Positions 42,177 through 53,251 of a stretch of 53,251 nucleotides of DNA are shown in pieces (position 1 is the first letter of the stretch; each line of letters begins with the position of its first letter). The stretch spans positions 1-53,251 of the forward strand of contig NZ_APML01000030.1 of NCBI RefSeq assembly GCF_000359605.1, read 5' to 3'. Below the pieces are notes generated by a model. The model did no database searches. It was given only the letters and a program-made list of their open reading frames with translations, and was not told the DNA's origin. A program made the position numbers and the translations under genes. The DNA comes from Gracilibacillus halophilus YIM-C55.5. GTDB lineage: Bacteria > Bacillota > Bacilli > Bacillales > Amphibacillaceae.

Positions 42177-42362
42177 ATTATTAGTTTACATCTCAATTAC
42201 ACACCAGAGATGGAAAAAGCGATGCATCAGTCTCATGGAGTTGGCTACGCTGAGTATGGTAGAAAGTTATCACATCGAATGAAAGTAGAACATGAGCGCT
42301 GGAATAACTATTTGAAAAGTCAAAGTATCGTGCGTGATGTTGATCGTTTAGTACATCGCTAG
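42177..42362 (+). CDS. Small unrecognised protein, possible ATT start
   Basis: About 61 residues (SLHLNYTPEMEKAM near the start, KVEHERWNNYLKS in the middle), hydrophilic and helical in character, with no membrane segment. A promoter, an AAGAAGGGA ribosome site (42162-42170) and a strong terminator frame it. Yet no ATG, GTG or TTG lies in frame at the right distance: only ATT at 42177 or 42180. Either the gene uses an ATT start, as infC does, or the start region holds a sequence error. An internal ATG at 42210 would remove the N-terminal part. I do not recognise the family. Confidence 0.5.
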   Translation: MISLHLNYTPEMEKAMHQSHGVGYAEYGRKLSHRMKVEHERWNNYLKSQSIVRDVDRLVHR

Positions 42363-42416
42363 GAGTCGAGATGGTTGGCGAACAAATGATGACAAAATCC
42401 TAGAGACGAGATATCA

Positions 42417-42460
42417 CTACCTCCTCAGTCGTTATAAACGGACTAAGGAGGTAGTTTTTT
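42417..42460 (+). terminator. Strong terminator after the small gene
   Basis: ACTACCTCCT and AGGAGGTAGT pair, with further pairing of AGTC and GACT inside, followed by TTTTTT. It closes the small gene and precedes repeat array C. Confidence 0.85.
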
Positions 42461-42478
42461 GATACCGGTGATTCTAGA

Positions 42479-42681
42479 ATGATTTACGTCAAACAGAAGA
42501 GATGGAAGTGGCTGTTTGCATCAATAATCGATTTACCCTTCAAACAGATCGTTTCATTGGCCCTGTTTGCATCGATAATGAATATATGCGTCAAATAAAG
42601 CATTGAAGAGCATCTGTTTGCATTGAAAATGAATGTATCCTGCAAATCGTTAACTTGTATGAAGCTGTTTGCAGAATAAAA
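42479..42681. repeat. 51-bp-period palindrome array, copy C
   Basis: CTGTTTGC recurs at 42512, 42563, 42614 and 42665, exactly 51 bp apart. Right arms (CAAACAG or TGCAAAT) follow each at about 29 bp. The left edge begins with a lone right arm (42488-42496), in the same form as copy A, and the right edge (CTGTTTGCAGAATAAA) equals copy B. It occupies the gap between the small gene's terminator and the suf promoter; the rest of 42363-42948 holds the promoter and a 140-bp leader. Confidence 0.85.
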
Positions 42682-42778
42682 AGAATATTTAAGTGGATAT
42701 TGAACTTACGAGTCAGTAGATTGCGATATATTTTATTTGCTGTAAAAAGTGTGTCTAATGAAGACCTAACTAGAAAAG

Positions 42779-42808
42779 CTGATAAATCGCGAGAAAGTGT
42801 GTTATAAT
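42779..42808 (+). promoter_or_regulatory. Candidate promoter of the suf operon
   Basis: CTGATA (42779-42784), an 18-bp spacer and TATAAT (42803-42808). The -10 box is perfect, the -35 box weaker. The leader to sufC is about 135 nt; I see no clear operator or riboswitch in it. Confidence 0.5.
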
Positions 42809-42948
42809 AACGATCGTTGGGTAGTTTCATTAGCGAAATGGTTGATTATAGATTCGAAATAGTTTAAGATTATAATGAGAATAAACTGAGAATGGTTTTT
42901 ATCCATTTTCAAAAAATGATAAAACATAAGTTTTTGGAGGTATGAAGA

Positions 42949-43732
42949 ATGGCAGGTTCAACTTTAGAAATTAAAGATCTTCATGTTGAAATCGAAGGTC
43001 AGGAAATATTAAAAGGGGTAAACCTTACAATTAAAGGTGGCGAGTTCCATGCGTGATGGGGCCAAACGGTACAGGTAAATCGACATTGGCTTCTGCATCA
43101 TGGGTCATCCACAATATGAAGTGACGCAAGGACAAGTGCTTTTAGACGGTGAAGACGTTCTTGAAATGGAAGTAGATGAGCGCGCACAAGCTGGACTATT
43201 CCTTGCCATGCAATATCCAAGTGAAATCAGTGGTGTTACAACATCTGACTTCTTACGTTCTTCTATTAATTCTCGTCGCGAAGAAGGAGACGAAATTTCT
43301 TTAATGAAATTCATTAAGGAAATGGATGAAGCGTTAGATTATCTAGAAATTGATAAAAATATGGCACAACGTTACTTGAATGAAGGTTTCTCTGGCGGGG
43401 AAAAGAAACGTAACGAGATCTTACAATTAATGATGCTTCAACCTGAGATTGCCATATTAGACGAAATTGATTCAGGACTTGATATCGACGCATTAAAAGT
43501 TGTATCAAAAGGAATTAATAAGTTGCGCAATGACAATTTCGGTTGCTTGATTATTACGCACTATCAACGCTTGTTAGACTATATTACACCGGATCAAGTT
43601 CATGTCATGATGCAAGGACGTGTTGTAAAATCTGGTGGTCCAGAATTAGCGCAACGCCTTGAAGCAGAAGGTTATGACTGGATTAAGCAAGAACTTGGTA
43701 TTGAAGACGAAACTGTAGGACAAAACGCGTAA
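42949..43732 (+). CDS. sufC: Fe-S assembly ATPase SufC, two apparent frameshifts
   Basis: SufC is the ABC-type ATPase of the SufBC2D scaffold, of about 261 residues when read through two breaks. The N-terminus ([20 protein letters not shown]) runs to GGEFHA, where TGA at 43054 stops it. Restoring one G gives [11 protein letters not shown] (Walker A), and restoring one A near 43097 joins this to MGHPQYEV. The rest carries [12 protein letters not shown] and [11 protein letters not shown]. As the suf genes are essential in B. subtilis and the rest of the gene is perfect, sequencing error is the best explanation. The ATG follows GGAGGT. Confidence 0.9.
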
Positions 43733-43749
43733 GTGTTAGGAGGAGTTGT

Positions 43750-46713
<2,964 letters not shown>

Positions 46714-46749
46714 CTTGTAATTGAATCCTAAAATAGGAGGTATGAAAAC

Positions 46750-48146
46750 ATGGCGAAAAATGTACCTGAAATAGAAGAATACAAATATGGATTCCATGAT
46801 CGTGACGTCTCGATTTTCCGTACAGAAAAAGGGCTTACGAAAAATGTTGTGGAAGAAATCTCTCGTATGAAAGAAGAACCACAATGGATGTTGGACTTCC
46901 GTTTGAAAGCATTGGAGCAGTTTTATAAAAAACCAATGCCTCAATGGGGGGAGATTTATCAGAACTCGATTTTGATGAAATCACGTATTATGTAAAACCA
47001 TCTGAACGTTCTGAACGTTCTTGGGATGAAGTGCCAGATGAAATTAAGCAAACATTTGACAAATTAGGTATTCCAGAAGCAGAACAAAAATATCTAGCGG
47101 GTGTTTCGGCACAGTATGAATCAGAAGTGGTCTATCACAATATGCAAGAAGACCTAGAAAACATGGGAATTGTGTTTAAAGATACAGACACAGCACTGAA
47201 AGAAAATGAACAATTGTTCAAAGACTATTTTGGTAAAGTAGTACCGCCATCTGATAACAAGTTTGCTGCATTAAACTCTGCTGTGTGGTCTGGTGGATCG
47301 TTTATCTACGTACCGAAGGGTGTCAAAACAGAAACACCACTTCAAGCGTATTTCCGTATTAATTCTGAAAATATGGGACAATTTGAACGTACGCTAATTA
47401 TTGTAGATGAAGAAGCATCTGTTCACTACGTAGAGGGATGTACAGCGCCAACGTACACAACTAATTCACTACACAGTGCAGTTGTAGAGATTTTTGTAAA
47501 GAAAGATGCGTATTGCCGTTATACAACGATCCAAAACTGGGCAAATAACGTATATAACCTTGTGACAAAACGTGCGACTTGCGATGCCAATGCGACAATG
47601 GAATGGATTGACGGTAACCTTGGTTCGAAGTTAACGATGAAGTATCCTTCCATCATTCTCAAAGGAGAAGGTGCCCGTGGAAATACACTTTCCATTGCAT
47701 TAGCTGGTAACGGCCAACACCAAGATGCAGGTGCTAAAATGCATCACTTAGCACCAAACACGTCATCGACAATCGTTTCGAAGTCGATCTCTAAACAAGG
47801 TGGTAAGGTAACGTATCGAGGTATTGTACACTTCGGTCGTAAAGCAGAAGGTGCACGTGCAAATATCGAATGTGACACCTTGATTATGGACAATAAATCA
47901 ACCTCTGATACGATTCCTTATAATGAAATTTTGAATGAGAATATCTCATTAGAACACGAAGCAAAAGTTTCCAAAGTATCAGAAGAGCAACTTTTCTATC
48001 TGATGAGTCGTGGTATCTCTGAAGAAGAAGCGACCGAAATGATTGTAATGGGCTTCATTGAGCCATTTACAAAAGAACTTCCAATGGAATATGCGGTAGA
48101 AATGAACCGTCTTATTAAGTTTGAAATGGAAGGTTCAATCGGTTAA
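46750..48146 (+). CDS. sufB: Fe-S cluster scaffold subunit SufB, one apparent frameshift
   Basis: SufB, about 465 residues when one base is restored. The first part ends in YKKPMPQW; a run of six G (46946-46951) should be seven, after which [18 protein letters not shown] continues to the end. The catalytic region is normal, with [14 protein letters not shown] carrying the conserved Cys. The gene closes the suf operon and a terminator follows. As with sufC, homopolymer miscounting is the likely cause. Confidence 0.92.
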
Positions 48147-48152
48147 CAACAA

Positions 48153-48195
48153 AGAACCCTTGTCACATCATTGTTTGTGGCAAGGGTTCTGTTTA
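48153..48195 (+). terminator. Terminator of the suf operon
   Basis: AGAACCCTTG pairs with CAAGGGTTCT, extended by CACA and TGTG inside, and is followed by GTTTATC. The U-run is short but the stem is strong. Confidence 0.8.
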
Positions 48196-48471
48196 TCATT
48201 TGGCTCTAAAATATGGCTCTAAAATATATGTTGGGGTATCAGTAATTTTCTGATAACTTTTTTGCTTGCCATAAAAAATGTCATTTACAGCTTATAGAAT
48301 GTGCTAATCTCAAACAAAGTGAGCAACACTTCTACCAACATTGATTTAGAATCAATAAAGTGAATCCCCCCTTTGGTACTGAATAGGGGGGGATTGTGTA
48401 GATTAGGTGACAAGAAGAAAAGTAACTGATCATCCGGAAAAATAAATGAAATGAACTATCTAGATTTTGTA
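48196..48471. other. Gap of about 280 bp with a 13-bp tandem duplication and a C/G hairpin
   Basis: TGGCTCTAAAATA occurs twice in direct succession (48201-48213 and 48214-48226). AATCCCCCC and GGGGGGATT (48363-48396) form a hairpin without a T-run; it may be a weak terminator for the lipoprotein gene on the minus strand. I find no gene here. Confidence 0.5.
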
Positions 48472-48930
48472 TTATCTAACGTATTCTTTCTCATAGCTTA
48501 AGGAGACTACATCATGTTTAGATTCCATAGCTTCTTCCCAGTTAAGCTTGATATGTAGACCATTAAGTGCTTCTTTTATATAGGATTTAGACCTCATATC
48601 CACATTAGTACTTGTGAAGGTACCTGACTCATAAACTTGGTGATTAGAAAAGTTATTCAAATCACCAGAAATTGACGTTTGTAACTTTTCTTTAGAGTCC
48701 AATTTCCAATGTAAGTGATTAATCGTTTCCTCGTTTTTTTGTGAAACTGTAACACTAATGTCTCTCGTTTCATTATTGGAATTTTGTACTAAGTATAAAT
48801 TTACTACCCAAGTCTTACTTTCTCCAGTTGCTAAAAGGTGTAGTTTTTCGCTTCCTTTCTGCGATGTACATCCTATTAAAAATAAAAGACAAACAAAAAT
48901 TAACCCATATATACTATGAATTCTTTTCAT
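48472..48930 (-). CDS. Small lipoprotein of unknown function
   Basis: 152 residues: signal peptide with lipobox LIGC (Cys21), then a mature domain of alternating polar and hydrophobic strands, such as KTWVVNLYLVQNSNNETRD, shortened here to KTWVVNLYLVQN. The pattern suggests a beta-sandwich. I do not recognise a family. It stands alone, in a gene-poor stretch of 1.3 kb between suf and the yunE-like gene, which suggests accessory content. A clear promoter was not found. Confidence 0.65.
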   Translation of the reverse strand: MKRIHSIYGLIFVCLLFLIGCTSQKGSEKLHLLATGESKTWVVNLYLVQNSNNETRDISVTVSQKNEETINHLHWKLDSKEKLQTSISGDLNNFSNHQVYESGTFTSTNVDMRSKSYIKEALNGLHIKLNWEEAMESKHDVVSLSYEKEYVR

Positions 48931-49418
48931 AATCTAACATCCTTTATCGGTTAAAGATATCAATCAGTCAATCTTACCTATCGTAATATCGATTAATGAG
49001 TAAGTAACTTTTAAACATTTACACAATTGAAATTCAAAAAAATGTAACATATTATAAAATTACCATCAATGTTTTGAAGATACAAAAAGGAAAAATAACG
49101 TCCATTAAATGAAAAGGGGATTGAAGAATAGCACGAGGCAACACTAGATGAATGACGTATTAAAGTACCGCAACAACAAATGTGGTGCGTTTAGAAATAG
49201 TGATAGTATAAATGTGTTCTGGATTTGGTTTTTTATACCTTGTCACATATGTGGCAGGGGGTTTTTGTAGCTTAAGAATGCTTCAGTTGGATAAATTGTC
49301 GGTTTCCCTTTATAATGATAAGAGTTCGATCATTGAACGCACGTTTTCTTAAGTCTTATTAACGACTATTATAAGTGTGATCGTGATATAATGGAATCCA
49401 AAGAAGGACGGGATAAAT
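48931..49418. other. Gene-poor stretch with one hairpin terminator
   Basis: CCTTGTCACAT and ATGTGGCAGG (49239-49259) form a hairpin with some G-T pairs, followed by GGGGTTTTTG: a plausible terminator with no gene ahead of it. Upstream, 49080-49235 reads like a decayed coding stretch with scattered stops, but I could not match it to any family. Confidence 0.45.
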
Positions 49419-50266
49419 TTGGTCGTTTTTTTATGTATCCTCATTGGTTTTTTATCTGCCTTTGTGGGCAGCATTGTGGGATTCGGTGGTGGTGTGATCC
49501 TTGTACCACTTCTACTTATTTTACATACATTCACACCATTATTTGATTGGGCGACACCTAGTACCATTGTAGGTATTTCTCTTATTATTATGGTGTTTAC
49601 AGCAGCATCATCTACTTAGCATACGCGAAATCTGATCGAATTGATTATAAGAGTGGATTTTTATTTATCGCGGGAAGTTTACCTGGTGGAATATTCGGTT
49701 CCTGGCTCAATCAATTTGTAGAGACAGATCAATTTTCTATATACCTAGGGATCTTTATGTTGATCATCTTTGTTCTATTTCTGTTCCGTAAAAAAGACTC
49801 TAATTTACCGAAAGATAGTCGTCAAGGGGTCATTGCAAAGAAAGTATCTTTTTTAACCATTACGCGGGTAAAAGAACTGAACAACGAAACCCATACTTAT
49901 ACGTTTGCGACTTATGCAGCTGTTTTGATCGGTTTAATTGTTGGGATATTATCAGGTTTCTTTGGCATTGGTGGTGGTTCACTGATGGTTCCGGCGATGA
50001 TTTTATTTTTTGCATTTCCGCCACACATCGCAACGGCTACTTCCATGTTTATCATTTTATCTTTAAGTATTGTTAGCTCGTTTACGCATATATTTTTAGG
50101 TCATATCGTTTGGAAGTATGTGTGGGCGTTTATCCCTGGCGCGTGGTTTGGTGGTACACTTGGCGCTAAGGTGAACCAGCAATTACAAAGTAAAACGATC
50201 GAACGATTTTTACGCGTGATTTTATTATTTATCGGATTACGTTTAATATGGCAAGGCGTAATGTAA
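49419..50266 (+). CDS. yunE: TauE/SafE family transporter (YunE-like), frameshifted
   Basis: A membrane protein of about 282 residues when one base is restored. The N-terminal half has GSIVGFGGGVILVPLLL and the C-terminal half the matching GFFGIGGGSLMVPAMIL, the duplicated TauE/SafE motif for sulfite or sulfonate export. TAG at 49617 breaks the frame; adding one T in ACT(T)TAGCA restores TLAYAKSD. The TTG start lies 8 bp from AAGGACGG. It precedes yunD by 12 bp, the same neighbours as in B. subtilis. Confidence 0.82.
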
Positions 50267-50278
50267 GGGGATGATTTT

Positions 50279-51670
50279 ATGCAAGAGAAGCTTCATATTC
50301 ATTATTCAAATGATTTACACAGCCATTTTGAAAATTGGGGAAAAATTGTCCATCACTTTGAACAGAAGAAAAGAAGATATCAGAATCATCATGAATCCTT
50401 TTGGTTGATCGACTTAGGTGATCATGTCGATCGTTATCATCCCATTGCTGAAGCCTATCGAGGTAAGAAAAATGTGGAGTTTTTAAATCAAGCTGGCTAT
50501 GATGTCGTAACAATCGGTAACAATGAGGGAATTACATTAGAGTATGACGATTTATATCAACTATATAATCAAGCAGATTTCCAAGTGACTTGTGGTAATC
50601 TATCCCCCAGTAATGAAGAGCGCCCGTCATGGTTGCGCGATGACGTTTTGTTAACTACATCATCAGGTATCCGTATCCGACTCATTGGTCTTACCGCACC
50701 GTTTAATGCTTTTTACCATGAATTAGGTTGGCATGTGCAATCACCGTATGACTATCTTGATCAACATATCAGAAGAATCAAAAAAGATGCTGATGTGATT
50801 ATACTTTTGTCGCATTTAGGGTTATCTGAGGATGAAAATATTGCTTATAAATACCCAGAGATTGATGTCATTATTGGTGGTCATACGCATCATCTTTTAA
50901 AATCTGGGAAAACAGTCAATCAAACGTTACTAACAGCTGCAGGTAAACATGGAGCTTATGTTGGCGAAGTGCATTTAAACTGGGATCATAGACTTCAACA
51001 ATTAGTAGAAAAAGAAGCGTATGCTGTTGAAACAGAACAAATGGATAGTGACAAGAAAACGGACAAACTTATTCATACTACGACTGAGAGCGCAGTAGCG
51101 AAGTTAAGTGAAACAAAAGTGACGATTTCTCAGCAATTGAAAGTGGATTGGTTTTCTTCAACTCAGATCGTACAGTCGCTAACGGCAATGCTCAAACAAT
51201 GGACAGGTGCTGATGTTGCTATGTTGAATGCTGGCCTTTTATTAGAAAGCCTAGGGCCAGGGAAGGTCACTTTTGCTGATATACATAGAATTTGTCCCCA
51301 TCCCATTAATCCCTGTACGGTCACATTAGATGGAGCAGAGTTAATGGAAGTGATTCGTGGCGCTCATGACCCACAATTAACTCAGTTAGCATTGAAAGGT
51401 TTTGGTTTTCGTGGAGAGGTTATTGGTGCAATTACCTTTTGGGGGATTGAGATTGATCGTTATGAAGATGAAACAGGAAAAACCCATGTGCGGCATGCGT
51501 ATTGGCAAGGACACCCTATTGATCTACATCAAACATACACATTAGCAACGGCGGATATGTTTACTTTCGGTCACATATTCCCAGCTATCGCACGAGCGAC
51601 AACGAAACAGTTTTATTTACCTGAATTTATGCGCGATTTGCTATGGCATACGTTATCTGAAGATTCATAG
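50279..51670 (+). CDS. yunD: YunD-like metallophosphoesterase/5'-nucleotidase family protein
   Basis: 463 residues. The N-terminal calcineurin-like metallophosphoesterase domain carries YSNDLHSH, DLGDHVDR, IGNNE, and the GGHTHH metal-binding motif. The C-terminal 5'-nucleotidase domain (LNAGLLLESLGPGKVTFADI) follows. No signal peptide is visible, unlike secreted UshA-type enzymes, so it probably acts in the cytoplasm on nucleotides or sugar-nucleotides. The first metal site normally reads as a DxH; here it is NDLHSH, as in other YunD proteins. Confidence 0.85.
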   Translation: MQEKLHIHYSNDLHSHFENWGKIVHHFEQKKRRYQNHHESFWLIDLGDHVDRYHPIAEAYRGKKNVEFLNQAGYDVVTIGNNEGITLEYDDLYQLYNQADFQVTCGNLSPSNEERPSWLRDDVLLTTSSGIRIRLIGLTAPFNAFYHELGWHVQSPYDYLDQHIRRIKKDADVIILLSHLGLSEDENIAYKYPEIDVIIGGHTHHLLKSGKTVNQTLLTAAGKHGAYVGEVHLNWDHRLQQLVEKEAYAVETEQMDSDKKTDKLIHTTTESAVAKLSETKVTISQQLKVDWFSSTQIVQSLTAMLKQWTGADVAMLNAGLLLESLGPGKVTFADIHRICPHPINPCTVTLDGAELMEVIRGAHDPQLTQLALKGFGFRGEVIGAITFWGIEIDRYEDETGKTHVRHAYWQGHPIDLHQTYTLATADMFTFGHIFPAIARATTKQFYLPEFMRDLLWHTLSEDS

Positions 51671-51673
51671 GCA

Positions 51674-51714
51674 CACTCCTTTCTAGGCTTTCATATGCTT
51701 TAGAGAAAGGAGTG
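51674..51714 (+). promoter_or_regulatory. Hairpin enclosing the yunC ribosome site
   Basis: CACTCCTTTCT (51674-51684) pairs perfectly with AGAAAGGAGTG (51704-51714) across a 19-nt loop. The right arm contains the yunC ribosome site AAAGGAG (51706-51712), nine bases ahead of ATG 51722. When folded, the hairpin would hide it, so yunC translation may depend on read-through by ribosomes finishing yunD, or on temperature or a factor. It has no T-run, so it is not a terminator. Confidence 0.65.
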
Positions 51715-51721
51715 CTCGAAT

Positions 51722-52030
51722 ATGATTGATGTAAAACCAATTGAAGTGGAAGGATATACGTTTATCGCAATATCAGCTCAGTTACCAGAAACGAATCTTT
51801 TAGTGATACAAAATCATATCGGTTATGTGATGTGTGGTGCGCTCGATATTGATTTATTAAATGAAAAACTCAAAGATCGGCCCATTATAGCAGGTCGTGC
51901 GGTGGGCGTGCGTACGATTGATGAATTATTAGAAGGAACATTAGATAAAGTGACGATTCATTCTCAAAAATACAACTGGACGCCAGGTATGCCAATTAAA
52001 CAAGCGTTACTCACAATAGCAAATGAGTGA
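51722..52030 (+). CDS. yunC: YunC-like DUF1805 protein
   Basis: A 102-residue small protein, DUF1805 family, recognised from GYVMCGALDIDLLNEKLKDRPIIAGRAVGVRT, abbreviated as GYVMCGALDID and AGRAVGVRT. The function of the family is unknown. It lies 51 bp after yunD, and its ribosome site is buried in a hairpin. Confidence 0.85.
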   Translation: MIDVKPIEVEGYTFIAISAQLPETNLLVIQNHIGYVMCGALDIDLLNEKLKDRPIIAGRAVGVRTIDELLEGTLDKVTIHSQKYNWTPGMPIKQALLTIANE

Positions 52031-52107
52031 ATTCTTGTCGAAATGAGGATTTTTTTGATAAAATAAGTCGAAAATAGTATTCAATTACAGATTTATAGGA
52101 GATCTCC

Positions 52108-53193
52108 ATGAGGTTAATTGCGACAAAATATTTACAAGAAGGTATGGAATTAGCAAAACCAATCAAAAATGATTATGGTCGAATTCTTGTGCAACGGCAT
52201 GTGAAATTATCGACCTTTATTATTAAAAGGTTATTGGACTATGGTATTACGTACGTATATATTCGTGATCAAGAGACAGATGATATCGTTATTGAATCAC
52301 CGGTATCAGAAGATTTGAAATTGGATGCAATGAATCACATTCGTGAATCTTTTCGTTTGTTCGACGATAAGGATTTAGAGCAAAATCCTTATTTGTTATC
52401 AAAGACGATTGATTCACTTCAAGGTGTTGCCAAGCAGATGGCTACAGAAATTAGTCATCATGATGAAGTGATTCAGTATGTTAGTGATTTATTAATTAGT
52501 GATCATTACGTATATCAGCATTCTGTGAATGTCAGTCTCTATACAATCGCATTAGCACAAGCATTTCAATTTCCTACACATCAAATTGAAGAGATCGGTT
52601 TAGGCGCTTTGTTACACGATATTGGAAAAGTGTTTTTACCACAAAATATTTTGAATAAATCCGGTAAACTAACAGATGATGAGTTTGAAATCATTAAGAA
52701 GCATACAGAATATGGGTTTGAGTTTTTACGAAAGAGTCATGAACTCCCTTTATTAATTGCACATTGTGCGTTTCAACATCATGAGCGGATTGATGGATCG
52801 GGTTATCCACGGGGTATAACAGGAAACGAAATGCATCCATATGCGAAGATCATGAGTGTGGCTGATGTATTTGATGCGGTAACGACAAATCGTGTATATC
52901 GTGATGCGATGTTACCACATGAAGGATTAGAAATATTATATGCGGGCGCAGACAAACAGTTTGAGTCCCATATTGTTGATGCATTTAGACGTACAATCGC
53001 TTTATACCCTAATGGTTTGACGGTTACATTAAGTGATAATCGAATAGGTATTGTGGCTAGGCAAAATCATCAAGTGAATGATCGACCTGTCATCCGTATT
53101 ACACATCATGGAGAAGAGAAAGTATCTACCTATGATTTAGATTTATCGAAGGAATTAGATATCATGATTGTTGGTATGAATGATCGAAAATAG
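52108..53193 (+). CDS. HD-GYP domain phosphodiesterase-like protein
   Basis: 361 residues. The N-terminal region (about 1-120) is a linker or sensor. The HD-GYP domain follows with His170-Asp171 (LLHDIGK), HHERIDGSGYP (GYP at 232-234) and DVFDAVTTNRVYRDA. HD-GYP enzymes degrade cyclic di-GMP to GMP, linking motility and biofilm control. All key metal and GYP residues appear present, so activity is likely. No receiver domain is attached. It starts 77 bp after yunC behind AGGAGA. Confidence 0.88.
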   Translation: MRLIATKYLQEGMELAKPIKNDYGRILVQRHVKLSTFIIKRLLDYGITYVYIRDQETDDIVIESPVSEDLKLDAMNHIRESFRLFDDKDLEQNPYLLSKTIDSLQGVAKQMATEISHHDEVIQYVSDLLISDHYVYQHSVNVSLYTIALAQAFQFPTHQIEEIGLGALLHDIGKVFLPQNILNKSGKLTDDEFEIIKKHTEYGFEFLRKSHELPLLIAHCAFQHHERIDGSGYPRGITGNEMHPYAKIMSVADVFDAVTTNRVYRDAMLPHEGLEILYAGADKQFESHIVDAFRRTIALYPNGLTVTLSDNRIGIVARQNHQVNDRPVIRITHHGEEKVSTYDLDLSKELDIMIVGMNDRK

Positions 53194-53213
53194 AATAATC
53201 GATAAATAATATC

Positions 53214-53251
53214 CCCCCTTTTTCCATCATAAATATAAGTAAAAATGGGGG
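53214..53251 (+). terminator. Terminator cut by the window edge
   Basis: CCCCCCTTTTT and AAAAATGGGGG face each other around about 17 bases and the right arm runs to the last base. It probably ends the HD-GYP gene, but the tail is outside the window. Confidence 0.5.

Noticed and set aside
48363-48396. Intrinsic terminator
   Set aside because: The C/G hairpin is strong, but neither strand has a U-tract after it, so I record it only as a hairpin.

Overview
The window comes from a low-GC, spore-forming, motile Bacillaceae bacterium, most like the halotolerant genera around Gracilibacillus, Virgibacillus or Halobacillus. The grounds are a GerA-type germination operon behind a forespore-type promoter, strong AGGAGG ribosome sites, Bacillus-type gene sets (yclNOPQ, yusI-gcvH-yusF-yusE, sufCDSUB, yunE-yunD-yunC, a yesMN-OPQ-L-like locus) and typical CcpA and Fur operators. 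The genus is inferred from protein resemblance only. I see no rRNA, tRNA, phage, insertion sequence or CRISPR array.

Layout. 1-3.1 kb: a repeat array, a small membrane protein, then MFS transporter, DUF302 protein and Cys-rich Csp-type copper-storage protein behind a promoter carrying CsoR/CstR-like palindromes. 3.2-8.6 kb: DJ-1/PfpI protein, MarR regulator divergent from a drug-type ABC exporter, a lone eutH, a yppC-like gene. 8.7-12.7 kb: pyruvate oxidase, SulP transporter (frameshifted), universal stress protein. 12.7-15.7 kb: a palindromic repeat array and an Ssu/Tau-type ABC importer. 15.8-22.2 kb: a sugar-uptake locus (sensor kinase, AraC-type response regulator, binding protein, two permeases, DUF624 protein) with a cre site. 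22.4-26 kb: NlpC/P60 hydrolase, bacilliredoxin, PabB-PabC fusion. 26-29.9 kb: Fur-boxed siderophore importer (first permease frameshifted). 30.1-31.5 kb: a compact cheX-cheW-cheY cassette. 31.5-36 kb: membrane protein and germinant receptor genes A, B, C. 36-40.3 kb: acyl-CoA dehydrogenase-like flavoprotein, repeat array, glycosyltransferase, two overlapping crcB genes, zur and a znuB relic. 40.3-42.5 kb: yusI, gcvH, yusF, yusE and a small unknown gene. 42.9-48.1 kb: the suf operon with apparent frameshifts in sufC (two) and sufB (one). 48.4-53.2 kb: small lipoprotein, TauE/SafE transporter (frameshifted), YunD, YunC and an HD-GYP protein.

Two signals are not explained by ordinary genes. First, three intergenic loci (about 0.3, 37.3 and 42.5 kb) carry related arrays of imperfect palindromes repeating almost exactly every 51 bp. 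Second, an unrelated-looking array at 12.7-13.0 kb repeats every 52 bp: 34-bp palindromes separated by 18-bp unique spacers, whose arms vary together at two positions. A third pattern, six apparent one-base losses in otherwise well conserved genes including suf genes, is most simply sequencing error, although some could be real.

No entirely new multi-gene system can be claimed with confidence. The best candidates for a second look are the two palindrome arrays, the CsoR-type MFS-DUF302-Csp operon, the orphan chemotaxis cassette, and the hairpin that would mask the yunC ribosome site.
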